A stretch of 64,000 nt of DNA from Bulleidia sp. zg-1006. GTDB lineage: Bacteria > Bacillota_I > Bacilli_A > Erysipelotrichales > Erysipelotrichaceae. Under the pieces are notes generated by a model that did no database searches, had not been told where the DNA came from, and saw nothing but the letters and a program-made list of their open reading frames with translations. A program made the position numbers and the translations under genes. This document shows, one piece after another, positions 41,825 to 51,028 of this stretch. Every line of letters begins with the position of its first letter. Within the stretch, counting starts at the first letter, position 1. The stretch spans positions 372,001 to 436,000 of the forward strand of contig NZ_CP069178.1 of assembly GCF_016812035.1 (NCBI RefSeq). Reading direction: 5' to 3'.

Positions 41825-42382
41825 ATGAGTGAAAATAAAAAAAGAAGAAAATTAAAAAAAGAAGTTGTCTTATTTTTTCGAGATGTGATTATCTCTTTTA
41901 CCGTAGTAATGGCATTGATGCATTTTGTGTTTCGACCAATTCAAGTTAAGGGTCGATCTATGTATCCAACTTTAGAGGATGGAGCCTATGGTTTTTCCAA
42001 TACCATCGGCTTACATTTTGGTCGTTTAAAACGCTTTGATGTGGTAATTTTGTACTTACCAGAAAGAAAAGAATATATTGTGAAACGCATTGTTGGTTTA
42101 CCTGGTGAAATCATTGAATATAAAAATTCTAAATTACTAATCAATGGAAAAGAAGTAGAGGAATCTTTCTTGAATCATTCCTACCGTAAGCAATATGGTG
42201 AACTATTCACTTCGGATGTTCCAGAACAAACCATTCCTGACAATCATTATTTTTGTTTAGGAGATAATCGACCAAACTCTTCCGATTCACGTGTGTATGG
42301 ATCATTTGCGAAATCACAAATTGTGTCTAAGGGTGCTTTTATTCTTTATCCATTCTCTAATTTTGGGGTGAAATCATGGTAA
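41825..42382 (+). CDS. lepB: signal peptidase I
   Basis: Membrane serine protease that removes signal peptides. 185 residues: one N-terminal membrane helix (DVIISFTVVMALMHFVF), catalytic Ser in GRSMYPTL (about residue 44), catalytic Lys in YIVKRIVGLPGE (about 84), and box E GDNRPNSSDSR. GAGGAG precedes the ATG. Overlaps rbgA by 7 nt. Confidence 0.95.
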   Translation: MSENKKRRKLKKEVVLFFRDVIISFTVVMALMHFVFRPIQVKGRSMYPTLEDGAYGFSNTIGLHFGRLKRFDVVILYLPERKEYIVKRIVGLPGEIIEYKNSKLLINGKEVEESFLNHSYRKQYGELFTSDVPEQTIPDNHYFCLGDNRPNSSDSRVYGSFAKSQIVSKGAFILYPFSNFGVKSW

Positions 42383-43233
42383 ATATTCAATGGTATCCAG
42401 GTCATATGGAAAAAGCCCGTCGTGAGATGAGTGAAAAAATGAAAGTGGTTGACATGGTGATTGAATGCCGTGATGCACGCATCCCATTGGCTTCCAAAAA
42501 TCCTTTGATTGATCAATTGGTCGGGCAAAAGCCGCGGCTAATTTTATTAACGAAAACCGATTTAGCAGATCCCATGAAAACAAAGGAATGGATTTCTTAC
42601 TTTAATCAAGAAAACCAAAAAGCGATTACGGTAAATCTAAAAAAAGGTCAGGGTTTCCAAAAAGAAATCATTGTGGCGTGTTTAGAGTTAAATAGAAAAA
42701 GGCGTGATAAACAAAGAAGTCGTGGTATTGAGCCGAGAGCTATTCGAGCGATGGTTTGTGGTATTCCAAATGTTGGAAAAAGTACATTAATCAATCGAAT
42801 TTCCGGTAAAAATCGTTTAGAAGCCGCCAATCGACCAGGTATAACTCGTTCTTTGACTTGGCTTCATGCAGATAGGGAATTAGATCTTTTGGATACACCA
42901 GGTGTTTTATGGCCAAAGTTTGAAGATCAAAAGGTGGCTTCTTTATTAGCGGTATTGGGTTCAATCAATGAAGATATTTTAGATCCAAAATTTATTGCGA
43001 TGGATGCCATTCGTTCTATCCAAGAAGGCTACCCTCATTTTTTTACTCAAGCCTACGCTATTCAAGAAGACATGAATCCCAATCAAGTTTTAAAAGCAAT
43101 AGCGGAAAAAAGAGGCTTTAAGCTAGAAGGAGATGTGCTTGATACTAAACGGGCTGCGCAATCGTTTATTTACGATTTGCGTAAAGCTAAGTTTGGTGGT
43201 ATTAGTTTGGAGAGTGTTCATGAAGGTATGTAG
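42376..43233 (+). CDS. rbgA: ribosome biogenesis GTPase YlqF/RbgA
   Basis: 285-residue circularly permuted GTPase for late 50S assembly. The QWYPGHMEKARREM N-terminus is the family signature; G4 LLTKTDL (about residue 56) precedes G1 GIPNVGKSTLIN (about 130) and G3 DTPGVLWP. The C-terminal ANTAR-like helical domain follows. Overlaps lepB (7 nt) and rnhB (14 nt). Confidence 0.95.
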   Translation: MVNIQWYPGHMEKARREMSEKMKVVDMVIECRDARIPLASKNPLIDQLVGQKPRLILLTKTDLADPMKTKEWISYFNQENQKAITVNLKKGQGFQKEIIVACLELNRKRRDKQRSRGIEPRAIRAMVCGIPNVGKSTLINRISGKNRLEAANRPGITRSLTWLHADRELDLLDTPGVLWPKFEDQKVASLLAVLGSINEDILDPKFIAMDAIRSIQEGYPHFFTQAYAIQEDMNPNQVLKAIAEKRGFKLEGDVLDTKRAAQSFIYDLRKAKFGGISLESVHEGM

Positions 43234-43822
43234 TAATAAATATGAAAAAGAAGCATGGGCTTCTTTGAAAAGTGTAGTTGGCATCGATGAAGCGGGAAGA
43301 GGACCTTTGGCTGGTCCACTTTTTGTGGCGGGGGTTATTTTTCCAATTGGTTATATGAATGAAGAAATCTATGATTCCAAAGCCATTTCGGAAAAGAAAA
43401 GGGAGCGATTATTTCAACAAATTCAACAAGATGCTAATTGGTTTAAGATTGTCGAAGTACCAATTGAAGTGATTGATGAAAAAAATATTTATCAGGCAAC
43501 GAAAGATGCTATGTTGGAAATCGCTCAAATGGCAACTTGTGATATTGTCTTAACGGATGCGATGCCATTAGATATGACGAAAGAAGTGCATTCTTTAATT
43601 AAGGGTGACCAAAAATCCATTTCCATTGCGGCGGCTAGTATTCTAGCAAAAGTTAGTCGTGACCATGTGATGCTTGCATTAGACCAAAAATTTCAAGGTT
43701 ATGGATTAGCCGGGAATAAAGGCTATCCAACCAAGGAACATTTAAATGCTTTAAAAACATTGGGTGTTACTGAAATTCACCGAAGAAGTTATGGACCTGT
43801 AAAGAAAATAGCAGGGGAATAA
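43220..43822 (+). CDS. rnhB: ribonuclease HII
   Basis: 200-residue enzyme that cleaves RNA in RNA-DNA hybrids. Catalytic residues: the DEAGRGPLAGP motif (Asp-Glu), VLTDAMPLD and AAASILAKVSRDHVM. Start ATG 43220 with GGAGAG 6-8 nt upstream; it overlaps the end of rbgA. Confidence 0.95.
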   Translation: MKVCSNKYEKEAWASLKSVVGIDEAGRGPLAGPLFVAGVIFPIGYMNEEIYDSKAISEKKRERLFQQIQQDANWFKIVEVPIEVIDEKNIYQATKDAMLEIAQMATCDIVLTDAMPLDMTKEVHSLIKGDQKSISIAAASILAKVSRDHVMLALDQKFQGYGLAGNKGYPTKEHLNALKTLGVTEIHRRSYGPVKKIAGE

Positions 43823-43857
43823 TCTTCTTTTCGGGAATATCACCTTAGAGGTGGAGG

Positions 43858-44583
43858 ATGAAAAGAGAAGATATTGCTCAATATAGTTATCGTTATGCCG
43901 GAAATTGGAAAGCTATCGAACAAGCTATTCTTAAGGAAGAAGAAAACCCTTGTTATAAAGTGTATGAACCATACATTACTTATTTGGATCCGGAATATCC
44001 AGAAGAGTTTCGTCAATTAGACTATCCACCTTGGGTATTATTTTATCGTGGAAATATTCATCTTTTAAAGAAAAGAAAGATAACAATCATTGGTTCCAGA
44101 GAAATTAGTGCAAGAGGAAAATACTATACAAGACAGGTTTGTGCTAAATTAAGAAAGGACTTTGTGTTAATTTCCGGATTAGCGAAGGGTGTGGATGCAC
44201 TGGTGCATGAAAGCTGTCTACAAGATGGGCAGACCATTGCCATTATTGGTTCCGGATTAGAAACACATTATCCGGTTTGTAATGAAAAGCTCTATCAAGA
44301 ATTAAGTCAAAATCACTTGATTTTAAGTGAATGGCCAGGCTATGTGAGGGTACAAAGATTTCATTTTCCTTGGCGCAATCGTTTACTAGCCGCTTTAGGG
44401 GAAAAGATTATTGTAACGCAAGCAAAATATAAATCCGGTACGATGATTACCGTCCAAGAGGCTTTACAATTAGGAAAAGATGTGTATTGTTTACCTTACC
44501 CCCTTAATGAAGTGGAGGGTAGTGGATGTAATCAATTAATCCAAGAAGGAGCTTCTTTATACATAGAGGATGTTTTTGAATAG
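43858..44583 (+). CDS. dprA: DNA processing protein DprA, minimal form
   Basis: 241-residue Rossmann-fold DprA/Smf protein, which loads RecA onto incoming single-stranded DNA during transformation. Core motifs: ITIIGSREISARG, LISGLAKGVDALVHE, IAIIGSGLETHYP and LSEWP, then FHFPWRNRLLAAL. It lacks the SAM-like N-terminal and the C-terminal winged-helix domains of larger DprA proteins. GGTGGAGG precedes the ATG. Located before topA, a conserved position. Confidence 0.9.
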   Translation: MKREDIAQYSYRYAGNWKAIEQAILKEEENPCYKVYEPYITYLDPEYPEEFRQLDYPPWVLFYRGNIHLLKKRKITIIGSREISARGKYYTRQVCAKLRKDFVLISGLAKGVDALVHESCLQDGQTIAIIGSGLETHYPVCNEKLYQELSQNHLILSEWPGYVRVQRFHFPWRNRLLAALGEKIIVTQAKYKSGTMITVQEALQLGKDVYCLPYPLNEVEGSGCNQLIQEGASLYIEDVFE

Positions 44584-44594
44584 GAGAGAGTGAA

Positions 44595-46625
44595 ATGAAA
44601 AATTTAGTCATTGTGGAATCCCCATCGAAGTCGAAAACCATCGGGAAGTATTTAGGTAAAGACTATACCGTGGTATCGAGTAAAGGACACATTCGTGATT
44701 TGGCTACTCGTGGAAAAGATGGTTTGGGCGTGGATGTAGAAAATAATTTTGCGGCCACGTATGTAATTTCTAAAGATAAAAAAGAAATAGTTGAAGAATT
44801 AAAGAGAGAATTTTCAAAAGCCAAAAAAGTCTATCTCGCAACCGACCCAGACCGTGAGGGTGAAGCGATTTCTTGGCATTTGGCGCAAGAATTAGGCTTA
44901 GATGAAAAGGATGTAGACCGTGTTACTTTCCATGAAATCACGAAAGATGCTATCCAAAAGGCTTTTGAACAACCAAGAACGATTGATATGGATTTGGTAC
45001 ATTCGCAAGAAGCTCGTCGTATCTTAGACCGTATTATCGGTTTTAAACTATCCAAATTATTACAAAAGAAAATTCGTTCCAAGTCAGCTGGTCGTGTGCA
45101 ATCCGTTGCTTTAAAGCTCATTGTCGAAAGAGAAAAAGAAATTCAAGCTTTTAAGCCAGAAGAATATTGGACCTTAGAAGCTTTATTTGAAAAAGATAAG
45201 ATGGAGTTTGAAGCTAGTTTAGCTAAAATCCATGGTAAAAAAGCGAAAATTAGAAATGGTGAACAAGCGAATGAAGTTTATGAAGCTTGTCAAAGGGAAT
45301 TTACCATTACAAGTGTTAAATCTTCTGTTCGCAAAAGGGAACCAAAACCAGCTTTTATTACTTCTACTCTCCAACAAGAAGCTTCCACAAAATTAGGTTT
45401 TTCACCAAAAAGAACCATGTCTATTGCTCAACGTTTGTATGAAGGAATTGATATTGGTCATGGTCCTGAAGGTTTGATTACTTATATGCGTACCGATAGT
45501 ACCCGTTTATCTGATGTTTATCAAAATGCGGCAAAGAAGAAGATTGCAAGTGAGTATGGAAAGAATTATCTTGGTAAATACTATGTGAAAAACGATGCCA
45601 ATTCCCAAGATGCTCATGAGGCCATCCGTCCAACCAATGTGTTATACACGCCTGAAACAATTAAGTCTTATTTAACAACAGAACAATACAAGCTTTATCA
45701 TCTGATTTATTCTCGTGCTTTAGCTTCTTTAATGGCAGTGGCACAATATGATTCAAAAACGATTATTCTAAGTCAAAATGAGTATGATTTTTCAGTTTCC
45801 GGATCAAGCTTAAAGTTTGATGGTTATTTAAAAGTCTATGGTCCTTTTGATAGTAGTAAAGATGTTTTATTACCGGAGGTGATGGAAGGCGAAAGGATGA
45901 AAGCCAAGAAACTATCTCGTAGCCAACATTTTACAGAACCACCTTCTCGTTATACAGAAGCTAAGCTGGTGAAAGCAATGGAAGAAGATGGAATTGGTCG
46001 TCCATCTACCTATGCGACCATCATTGATACCATTGTGGCACGGGGCTATGTATCTTTAGAAAAGAGTTCGGAAAGTGCTAAAACAAAGGTCTTTAAACCA
46101 AGTGAGCAAGGGATATTAACGGCTGAGCAATTGGATCAATATTTCGCTTCTATCATCAATGTGAAATACACCGCTGGTTTGGAAAGTCAATTGGATGAAA
46201 TTGCGGATGGTCAATTGGATGAAATTGAAACCCTTCGTAAGTTTTATGAAACTTTTGAGCCTTTATTGGCGAACGCTTATGACAAGATGGAAGTTAAGGA
46301 ATTAGAAAAGGTAGGAGAAGAATGCCCTCTTTGTGGAAATGAACTTGTTTATCGAAATGGTCGTTTTGGTAAGTTTATTTCTTGTTCAACTTTCCCAACT
46401 TGCCGTTATACAAGACCTTTGGCTGAAAAGGAAAAGGAAAAACCAGAACCAATTGGCAAGGTTTGTCCTGATTGTGGTGGTGAACTTGTTAAGCGTAAAT
46501 CCAGATTTGGTACTTATTTTGTGGGTTGTTCCAATTATCCGAAGTGCCGTCATATGGAAACATTGGATGGAGAACCAATTGAATTGGAAAAGAGAACGCA
46601 TTCTGGAAAGAAGAAGCCGGCGTGA
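44595..46625 (+). CDS. topA: DNA topoisomerase I
   Basis: 676-residue type IA topoisomerase that relaxes negative supercoils. TOPRIM domain (VIVESPSKSKTIGKYL; ATDPDREGEAISWHL), catalytic Tyr in LITYMRTDSTRLS (about residue 298), and two C-terminal zinc ribbons (CPLCGNEL...CSTFPTC; CPDCGGEL...CSNYPKC) with a short basic tail. AGGAGAG precedes the ATG. Confidence 0.97.
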   Translation: MKNLVIVESPSKSKTIGKYLGKDYTVVSSKGHIRDLATRGKDGLGVDVENNFAATYVISKDKKEIVEELKREFSKAKKVYLATDPDREGEAISWHLAQELGLDEKDVDRVTFHEITKDAIQKAFEQPRTIDMDLVHSQEARRILDRIIGFKLSKLLQKKIRSKSAGRVQSVALKLIVEREKEIQAFKPEEYWTLEALFEKDKMEFEASLAKIHGKKAKIRNGEQANEVYEACQREFTITSVKSSVRKREPKPAFITSTLQQEASTKLGFSPKRTMSIAQRLYEGIDIGHGPEGLITYMRTDSTRLSDVYQNAAKKKIASEYGKNYLGKYYVKNDANSQDAHEAIRPTNVLYTPETIKSYLTTEQYKLYHLIYSRALASLMAVAQYDSKTIILSQNEYDFSVSGSSLKFDGYLKVYGPFDSSKDVLLPEVMEGERMKAKKLSRSQHFTEPPSRYTEAKLVKAMEEDGIGRPSTYATIIDTIVARGYVSLEKSSESAKTKVFKPSEQGILTAEQLDQYFASIINVKYTAGLESQLDEIADGQLDEIETLRKFYETFEPLLANAYDKMEVKELEKVGEECPLCGNELVYRNGRFGKFISCSTFPTCRYTRPLAEKEKEKPEPIGKVCPDCGGELVKRKSRFGTYFVGCSNYPKCRHMETLDGEPIELEKRTHSGKKKPA

Positions 46626-47920
46626 GGGTACGAGTAATAGGAGCTGGATTAGCTGGATGTGAAGCAAGTTATCAGTTAGCTAAAAGAGGTTTTGAAGTTG
46701 ATTTATATGAAATGAAACCAAAGAAATTTTCACCAGCTCATCGTAGTGAAAATTTTGCGGAATTGGTTTGTTCAAATAGTTTTAGAAGTGATGCCTTAAC
46801 CAATGCGGTGGGAGTGTTAAAAAATGAATTAAGAATGATGGATTCTTTCATTATGAAAGTGGCAGATGAAACGAAAATACCAGCCGGTTCGGCTTTAGCG
46901 GTGGATCGTGAACAATTTTCTTCACTAGTCACAAAACGTTTAAAAGAAATGAAGAATATCACCCTTCATTATGAAGAAATAGAAAAGTTGGATACATCTG
47001 TTCCAACGATTGTGGCTTCCGGACCTTTAAGCTCAAAAGCCATTTCAAAATCAATTCAAGACTATTTTCAAGAAAAAGACTTTTATTTTTATGATGCGGT
47101 AGCGCCAATTGTAACAGTGGATTCCATTGATTTTACGAAAGCTTATCGAAAGTCACGTTATGATAAAGGAAGTGATGATTACATCAATTGCCCGATGAAT
47201 CAAGAAGAGTTTCTGGCTTTTTATCAGGCTGTTATAACAGCCGAAACAGCCGAAACACATGACTTTGAAAAAGAGCTTTATTTTGAAGGCTGTATGCCTT
47301 TTGAAGTCATGGCAAAAAGAGGTATGAAAACCTTATTGTTTGGACCAATGAAACCAGTTGGTTTAAAGCAAGAAGGAAAAGAAAAACCATATGCAGTAGT
47401 GCAATTAAGACAAGATAATGCGACTTCCTCTTTATACAATATAGTTGGCTTTCAAACACACTTGAAATGGTCTGAACAAAAGAAAGTAATTCATCTAATC
47501 CCAGGATTAGAGAAGGCTGAAATTGTTCGTTATGGTGTGATGCATCGAAATAGTTATATTAACTCACCAAAGTATTTAGAAGATACCTATCGTGTTTCAA
47601 GGGAGAAATACGTATTCTTTGCCGGACAAATGACGGGTGTTGAGGGTTATATTGAATCTTGTGCCAGCGGCTTTGTGGCAGCGGTTAATATGGTGCAAAT
47701 TTTGCAGGGTAAAGAAGAAATTCATTTTGGTCAAGGGACGATGATTGGTGCTATGGCACACTATATATCCCATGCTTCACAAAGTAATTTTCAACCAATG
47801 AATGCGAATTTTGGTATCATGAACTTGGAAAAGATTGTTAAAAAGAAAGAAAAGAAGGAAGCTTACGCACCACAATCCGTGGCTCATATTAAAGAATTGA
47901 AAGAAAAGTATGGATTATAG
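46622..47920 (+). CDS. trmFO: methylenetetrahydrofolate--tRNA-(uracil-5-)-methyltransferase
   Basis: FAD/folate enzyme that makes ribothymidine-54 in tRNA. 432 residues with FAD-binding VIGAGLAGCEASYQLAKRG at the N-terminus, SNSFRSD, and the C-terminal GQMTGVEGYIESCASG. GTG start overlaps the topA stop; the ribosome binding site is weak, so coupling to topA is likely. The order topA-trmFO-xerC matches B. subtilis. Confidence 0.95.
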   Translation: MRVRVIGAGLAGCEASYQLAKRGFEVDLYEMKPKKFSPAHRSENFAELVCSNSFRSDALTNAVGVLKNELRMMDSFIMKVADETKIPAGSALAVDREQFSSLVTKRLKEMKNITLHYEEIEKLDTSVPTIVASGPLSSKAISKSIQDYFQEKDFYFYDAVAPIVTVDSIDFTKAYRKSRYDKGSDDYINCPMNQEEFLAFYQAVITAETAETHDFEKELYFEGCMPFEVMAKRGMKTLLFGPMKPVGLKQEGKEKPYAVVQLRQDNATSSLYNIVGFQTHLKWSEQKKVIHLIPGLEKAEIVRYGVMHRNSYINSPKYLEDTYRVSREKYVFFAGQMTGVEGYIESCASGFVAAVNMVQILQGKEEIHFGQGTMIGAMAHYISHASQSNFQPMNANFGIMNLEKIVKKKEKKEAYAPQSVAHIKELKEKYGL

Positions 47921-48803
47921 AAAATCTTTAGAATCTTTTTTAGCCTACATTCGCTTGGCAAAAACAGGTTCCAGACATACCGAAGATGCTTATCGAAGGG
48001 ATATAGAATCTTTTATTTCTTACTTAGAAGAAGAGAAAATTGACACTTGGAAGAAAGTGGATAAAAATTTCTTATTGACTTATTTCACAAATCTTCGTCG
48101 AAGAAATCGTCTTTCGAATAGTAGTTATGATCGTTATCTATCTTCACTCCGTTCGTTTTTTCGTTATTTAAATCTTTATGAGGGAATTGGGCATAATCCA
48201 ATGTCTTCTTTTAAGAATGTAAAAATAAGCCGTCCTTTACCAGAATATTTAACGGTTAATCAAGTACAAGATTTATTAGCTTCATTTGATTTGAATGATG
48301 AAAAGGGTTTACGCAATCGTTGCATTGTGGAGCTATTGTATGCTTGTGGTCTTCGTATTAGTGAATGTACCAATATTAAAGTTCGTGATATTCATTTACG
48401 AGAACGTTATGTGCGCATTATGGGTAAGGAAAGTAAAGAAAGAATGGTGCCTTTTTATGAAGATTTGGCTATTTTATTAGCGAAGTATTTGAAAGAATCT
48501 GCTTCTTTTTCTAATTTAGACCAGCCGATTTTTATGGGATTAAAAAGAAAGGCTATCTCTACTCGTTCAATTCAGTTATTATTAGAAAAGAAAGGTCGAG
48601 AATTAAATTTGCCTTTCCGACTTCATCCGCATGTGTTGCGACATAGTTTCGCAACACACTTATTAGATAATGGGGCTGATTTAAGGGTGGTTCAATCCTT
48701 ATTAGGTCATGAAAATTTAAGCACAACACAAATATACACTCATGTTTCGCAAGACACTTTAAGAAGAGTGATTGAAGAAACACATCCTTTATCACGCCAA
48801 TAG
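47910..48803 (+). CDS. xerC: tyrosine recombinase XerC
   Basis: 297-residue recombinase for chromosome dimer resolution at dif. N-terminal SAM-like DNA-binding domain (residues 1-90), catalytic Arg in CGLRISE (about 146), Lys in GKESKERMVPF, HxLRHSFATHLL, and LGHENLSTTQIYTH with the catalytic His and Tyr. Overlaps trmFO by 11 nt. The following hslV/hslU/codY of Bacillus are absent. Confidence 0.93.
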   Translation: MDYRKSLESFLAYIRLAKTGSRHTEDAYRRDIESFISYLEEEKIDTWKKVDKNFLLTYFTNLRRRNRLSNSSYDRYLSSLRSFFRYLNLYEGIGHNPMSSFKNVKISRPLPEYLTVNQVQDLLASFDLNDEKGLRNRCIVELLYACGLRISECTNIKVRDIHLRERYVRIMGKESKERMVPFYEDLAILLAKYLKESASFSNLDQPIFMGLKRKAISTRSIQLLLEKKGRELNLPFRLHPHVLRHSFATHLLDNGADLRVVQSLLGHENLSTTQIYTHVSQDTLRRVIEETHPLSRQ

Positions 48804-48815
48804 GAAGGTATCCTC

Positions 48816-49265
48816 ATGAAACGTTATTTTTTAGCTATTTTAACTTTTATCTGTGCAATTTGCTTGATTGCTTGTTCCAAAAAAGTGGGCAAAGATGAAT
48901 TTTTAGTTCAAGTATCTTTAAAGGTTCAAAATCCACCACATTCTGTTATGTTGGTGTTGACGGAAAATGGACAAATGTTGACGAAAAAGAGGGTGGAAGT
49001 GGATGTCAATCATCCGGAAAAACTTTTGTATTTTTATTTTAATCGTCAAGAATTAAAGGCACTGAAGAATATGCAAGGCTTTGCGATTCAAGCGTATTTG
49101 TTCAAGACAGATGATAGTAAAAATAATTGGAATTTAGGTAATGCGGAATCAGTGAATGGTGTGATTCAGTTTGCGCCAATTTATAGTCGTACTTATGAAA
49201 TTCTTGTCGAAGGCAATGCGAAACAAGAATTTTGGTCTTCTTGGCAAGAGGTAAAACCAAAATGA
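48816..49265 (+). CDS. hypothetical lipoprotein
   Basis: 149 residues with a lipoprotein signal peptide: MKRYFLAILTF, hydrophobic core and lipobox LIAC with the modified Cys at residue 20. The mature part is predicted beta-rich (FLVQVSLKVQNPPHSVMLVL) and ends SSWQEVKPK. No family recognised. AGGAAGG is upstream. Its stop overlaps the start of the next small gene (ATGA), making an operon with it and a nucleoside phosphorylase. Confidence 0.8.
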   Translation: MKRYFLAILTFICAICLIACSKKVGKDEFLVQVSLKVQNPPHSVMLVLTENGQMLTKKRVEVDVNHPEKLLYFYFNRQELKALKNMQGFAIQAYLFKTDDSKNNWNLGNAESVNGVIQFAPIYSRTYEILVEGNAKQEFWSSWQEVKPK

Positions 49266-49471
49266 GTTTCTTTCGTCAATTTAAAGAAGTTTTTTTCAAG
49301 AGTCGTCTAAGCAATTTTGAGAAACAAATGTTAGAACGCATTGATGCTGCGGATACCATTGAATTGAGACAAATGTATAGTGATTTAGAAAAGATGCAAC
49401 AAAGAGGAACAATTTCTGAAAAAGGTTATGCCAAGATGAAAGCTAGGTTAGAGGAGAGGTTATATTTATGA
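49262..49471 (+). CDS. hypothetical protein (69 residues)
   Basis: Not recognised. Begins MSFFRQFKEVFFKSRLSNFEKQ and is wholly helical and charged (ERIDAADTIELRQMYSDLEKMQQRG), ending ARLEERLYL; a short coiled coil or SHOCT-like oligomerisation helix is plausible from the pattern LEKMQQRGTISEKGYAKMKARL. ATGA overlap with the lipoprotein gene and 4-nt overlap with the phosphorylase gene. Confidence 0.7.
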   Translation: MSFFRQFKEVFFKSRLSNFEKQMLERIDAADTIELRQMYSDLEKMQQRGTISEKGYAKMKARLEERLYL

Positions 49472-50226
49472 TTACAAGTTCTTATCGAAAAAATTCAAAA
49501 CCAATGCTTGAACCAGCTAATTTAACGTTTCAAGGGATTGAAATCAAAAATAGTCTAGCTACTTTTTCATGGCGTTTGATAGAAGATTTATTGGTTAAAA
49601 ATCTCATTGAAGAAATTCCTGATGTTGAATATGCTTGTAATGCTTCCATGATTAGTAAAATTTATTTGTTTAAAAATAGTTCCATAGGTATTTGTCTTTT
49701 CCCGGTAGCGGCTCCGGTTGCCCATGCTGCCATGCTAGAAAATAGTGCTTTCTTTCATGTGAAGAATTGGGTGGTTTTTGGTTCTTGTGGAGGATTGGTA
49801 CCAATTCCATCTGGACATCTATTATTGATAACAGAAGCGTATCGAGATGAGGGAACGAGTTATCATTATTTAGAACCATCTGATTTTATCACTTTAACCG
49901 GCTCGTCTTTGGTGCAAGCTTTTTATGAAAAACACAATTTGCCTTATCAAACAGGAAAAATTTGGACGACCGATGCTTTTTACCGTGAAACCAAAGAAGA
50001 AATACAAGAACATATTGTCCAAGGTTGTATTGCTGTGGATATGGAAGCGAGTGCTTTACAAGCAGTTAGTCAAAGTTATGGTTTGAAGTATTATCCTTTT
50101 TTTTACACAGCCGATTCGTTAGCTGGTATAGAATATGATGCCGGAATTATCGGTCATGAAGGTGAAAAGGACATTCGTATTAAAATGACTTTGTTAGCGA
50201 AGAAATTTGTGGAAGAGATGCTGTAA
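49468..50226 (+). CDS. nucleoside phosphorylase (PNP/UDP family)
   Basis: 252-residue phosphorylase of the PNP/UDP superfamily, splitting a nucleoside with phosphate. Evidence: VVFGSCGGLVPIPSGHLLLI (phosphate-binding region), ATG-like TAEAY region EAYRDEGTSYHY, and CIAVDMEASALQAVSQSYG, the ribose-binding DMEA motif. The family resembles uridine phosphorylases, but substrate is uncertain. A terminator follows. Confidence 0.85.
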   Translation: MITSSYRKNSKPMLEPANLTFQGIEIKNSLATFSWRLIEDLLVKNLIEEIPDVEYACNASMISKIYLFKNSSIGICLFPVAAPVAHAAMLENSAFFHVKNWVVFGSCGGLVPIPSGHLLLITEAYRDEGTSYHYLEPSDFITLTGSSLVQAFYEKHNLPYQTGKIWTTDAFYRETKEEIQEHIVQGCIAVDMEASALQAVSQSYGLKYYPFFYTADSLAGIEYDAGIIGHEGEKDIRIKMTLLAKKFVEEML

Positions 50227-50248
50227 GCAGAGTCATCTGCTTTTTTAA
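50225..50248 (+). terminator. terminator after nucleoside phosphorylase
   Basis: AAGCAGA pairs with TCTGCTT around a 4-nt loop, followed by TTTT, immediately after the stop codon. Confidence 0.8.
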
Positions 50249-50332
50249 ACGTTAGAAGATGACTTTGGGCATTAAATATCTATTTTTTTGAAAGAGTGAT
50301 AAAATTATCTCCGCTTTAAAAGGGGTATTGTT

Positions 50333-50836
50333 ATGTCAAATTTAACATTGAACCAAGTGGTTAGAGAAAGCATTACGGAAGCCTTGTTTCGTTTGATGCA
50401 CAATAAAGACTTTGAGAAAATCAAGATAAAAGAGATAACGGATTTAGCCGGTGTAGGGCGTGTTTCTTTTTATCGTAATTTTGATTCGAAAAAGGAGGTT
50501 GTGATTCAACAATTGAATGCAGTCACAAAACAATGGTGTCTTCTTCATCAAGATGAATTGCAAAGATTAAAGGATTACTTACCATTATTGGAAGAATTGA
50601 AGCCTATTTTAGTGCTTTTAAAATCATCCAATGGTACAGATTTGTTGTATGACTATTTGTATGAAGCTTTATTACCACAGATGGATACAGAAAAAAGAGC
50701 TTACTTGCTTGAAATGCAGGTAGGAATGTTCTTTGGAATTATGAAGCATTGGATTCGTAATGATTTCAAGGAAAGCCAAGAACAACTTAATCATTTTTTG
50801 GCTTGTTTGGATCAATGCAACTTCCCGGAAAAATAG
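50333..50836 (+). CDS. TetR-family regulator
   Basis: 167 residues. N-terminal TetR HTH: ESITEALFRLMHNKDFEKIKIKEITDLAGVGRVSFYRNFDSKKEVVIQQL (residues about 11-60), with an all-helical ligand domain after it. AAAAGGGG precedes the ATG, and TGATAAAAT near 50299 is an extended -10. It has no obvious target gene; the nearest candidates are the phosphorylase upstream or the promoter region before rpsB. Confidence 0.88.
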   Translation: MSNLTLNQVVRESITEALFRLMHNKDFEKIKIKEITDLAGVGRVSFYRNFDSKKEVVIQQLNAVTKQWCLLHQDELQRLKDYLPLLEELKPILVLLKSSNGTDLLYDYLYEALLPQMDTEKRAYLLEMQVGMFFGIMKHWIRNDFKESQEQLNHFLACLDQCNFPEK

Positions 50837-50862
50837 CTTTTTTAAAAAGAATGGATGGATGG

Positions 50863-50903
50863 AGAATAGCATAGTTGGCAAGAGGCTTTTTCTATGCTAT
50901 TCT
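50863..50903 (+). promoter_or_regulatory. rpsB promoter inside a 12-bp inverted repeat
   Basis: TTGGCA (50875-50880), a 17-nt spacer and TATTCT (50898-50903) make a plausible promoter. AGAATAGCATAG (50863-50874) and CTATGCTATTCT (50892-50903) form a perfect 12-bp inverted repeat whose loop holds the -35 and whose right arm holds the -10. It could be the tetR terminator, a repressor operator, or both. Confidence 0.55.
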
Positions 50904-50909
50904 TTCTAC

Positions 50910-51028
50910 TGGCATCTTATGTTTTTAAGGTGTACTTCACACACAGCGGATTCATTATCCCGTGCACTTAAGTGTTGATAGTGTTAGAAACTGTGGAGGA
51001 TAACAACGGAAAGCGAGGTTAATGAAAA
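50910..51028 (+). promoter_or_regulatory. structured 5' leader of rpsB-tsf
   Basis: About 120 nt separate the predicted transcript start from rpsB. A helix AAG(G)TGTAC (50927-50935) with GTGCACTT (50962-50969), 8 pairs with one bulged G, encloses an inner GGAT/ATCC hairpin (50948-50951, 50957-50960). This suggests autoregulation by S2, as for other ribosomal leaders, but I do not match it to a named RNA family. Confidence 0.45.
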
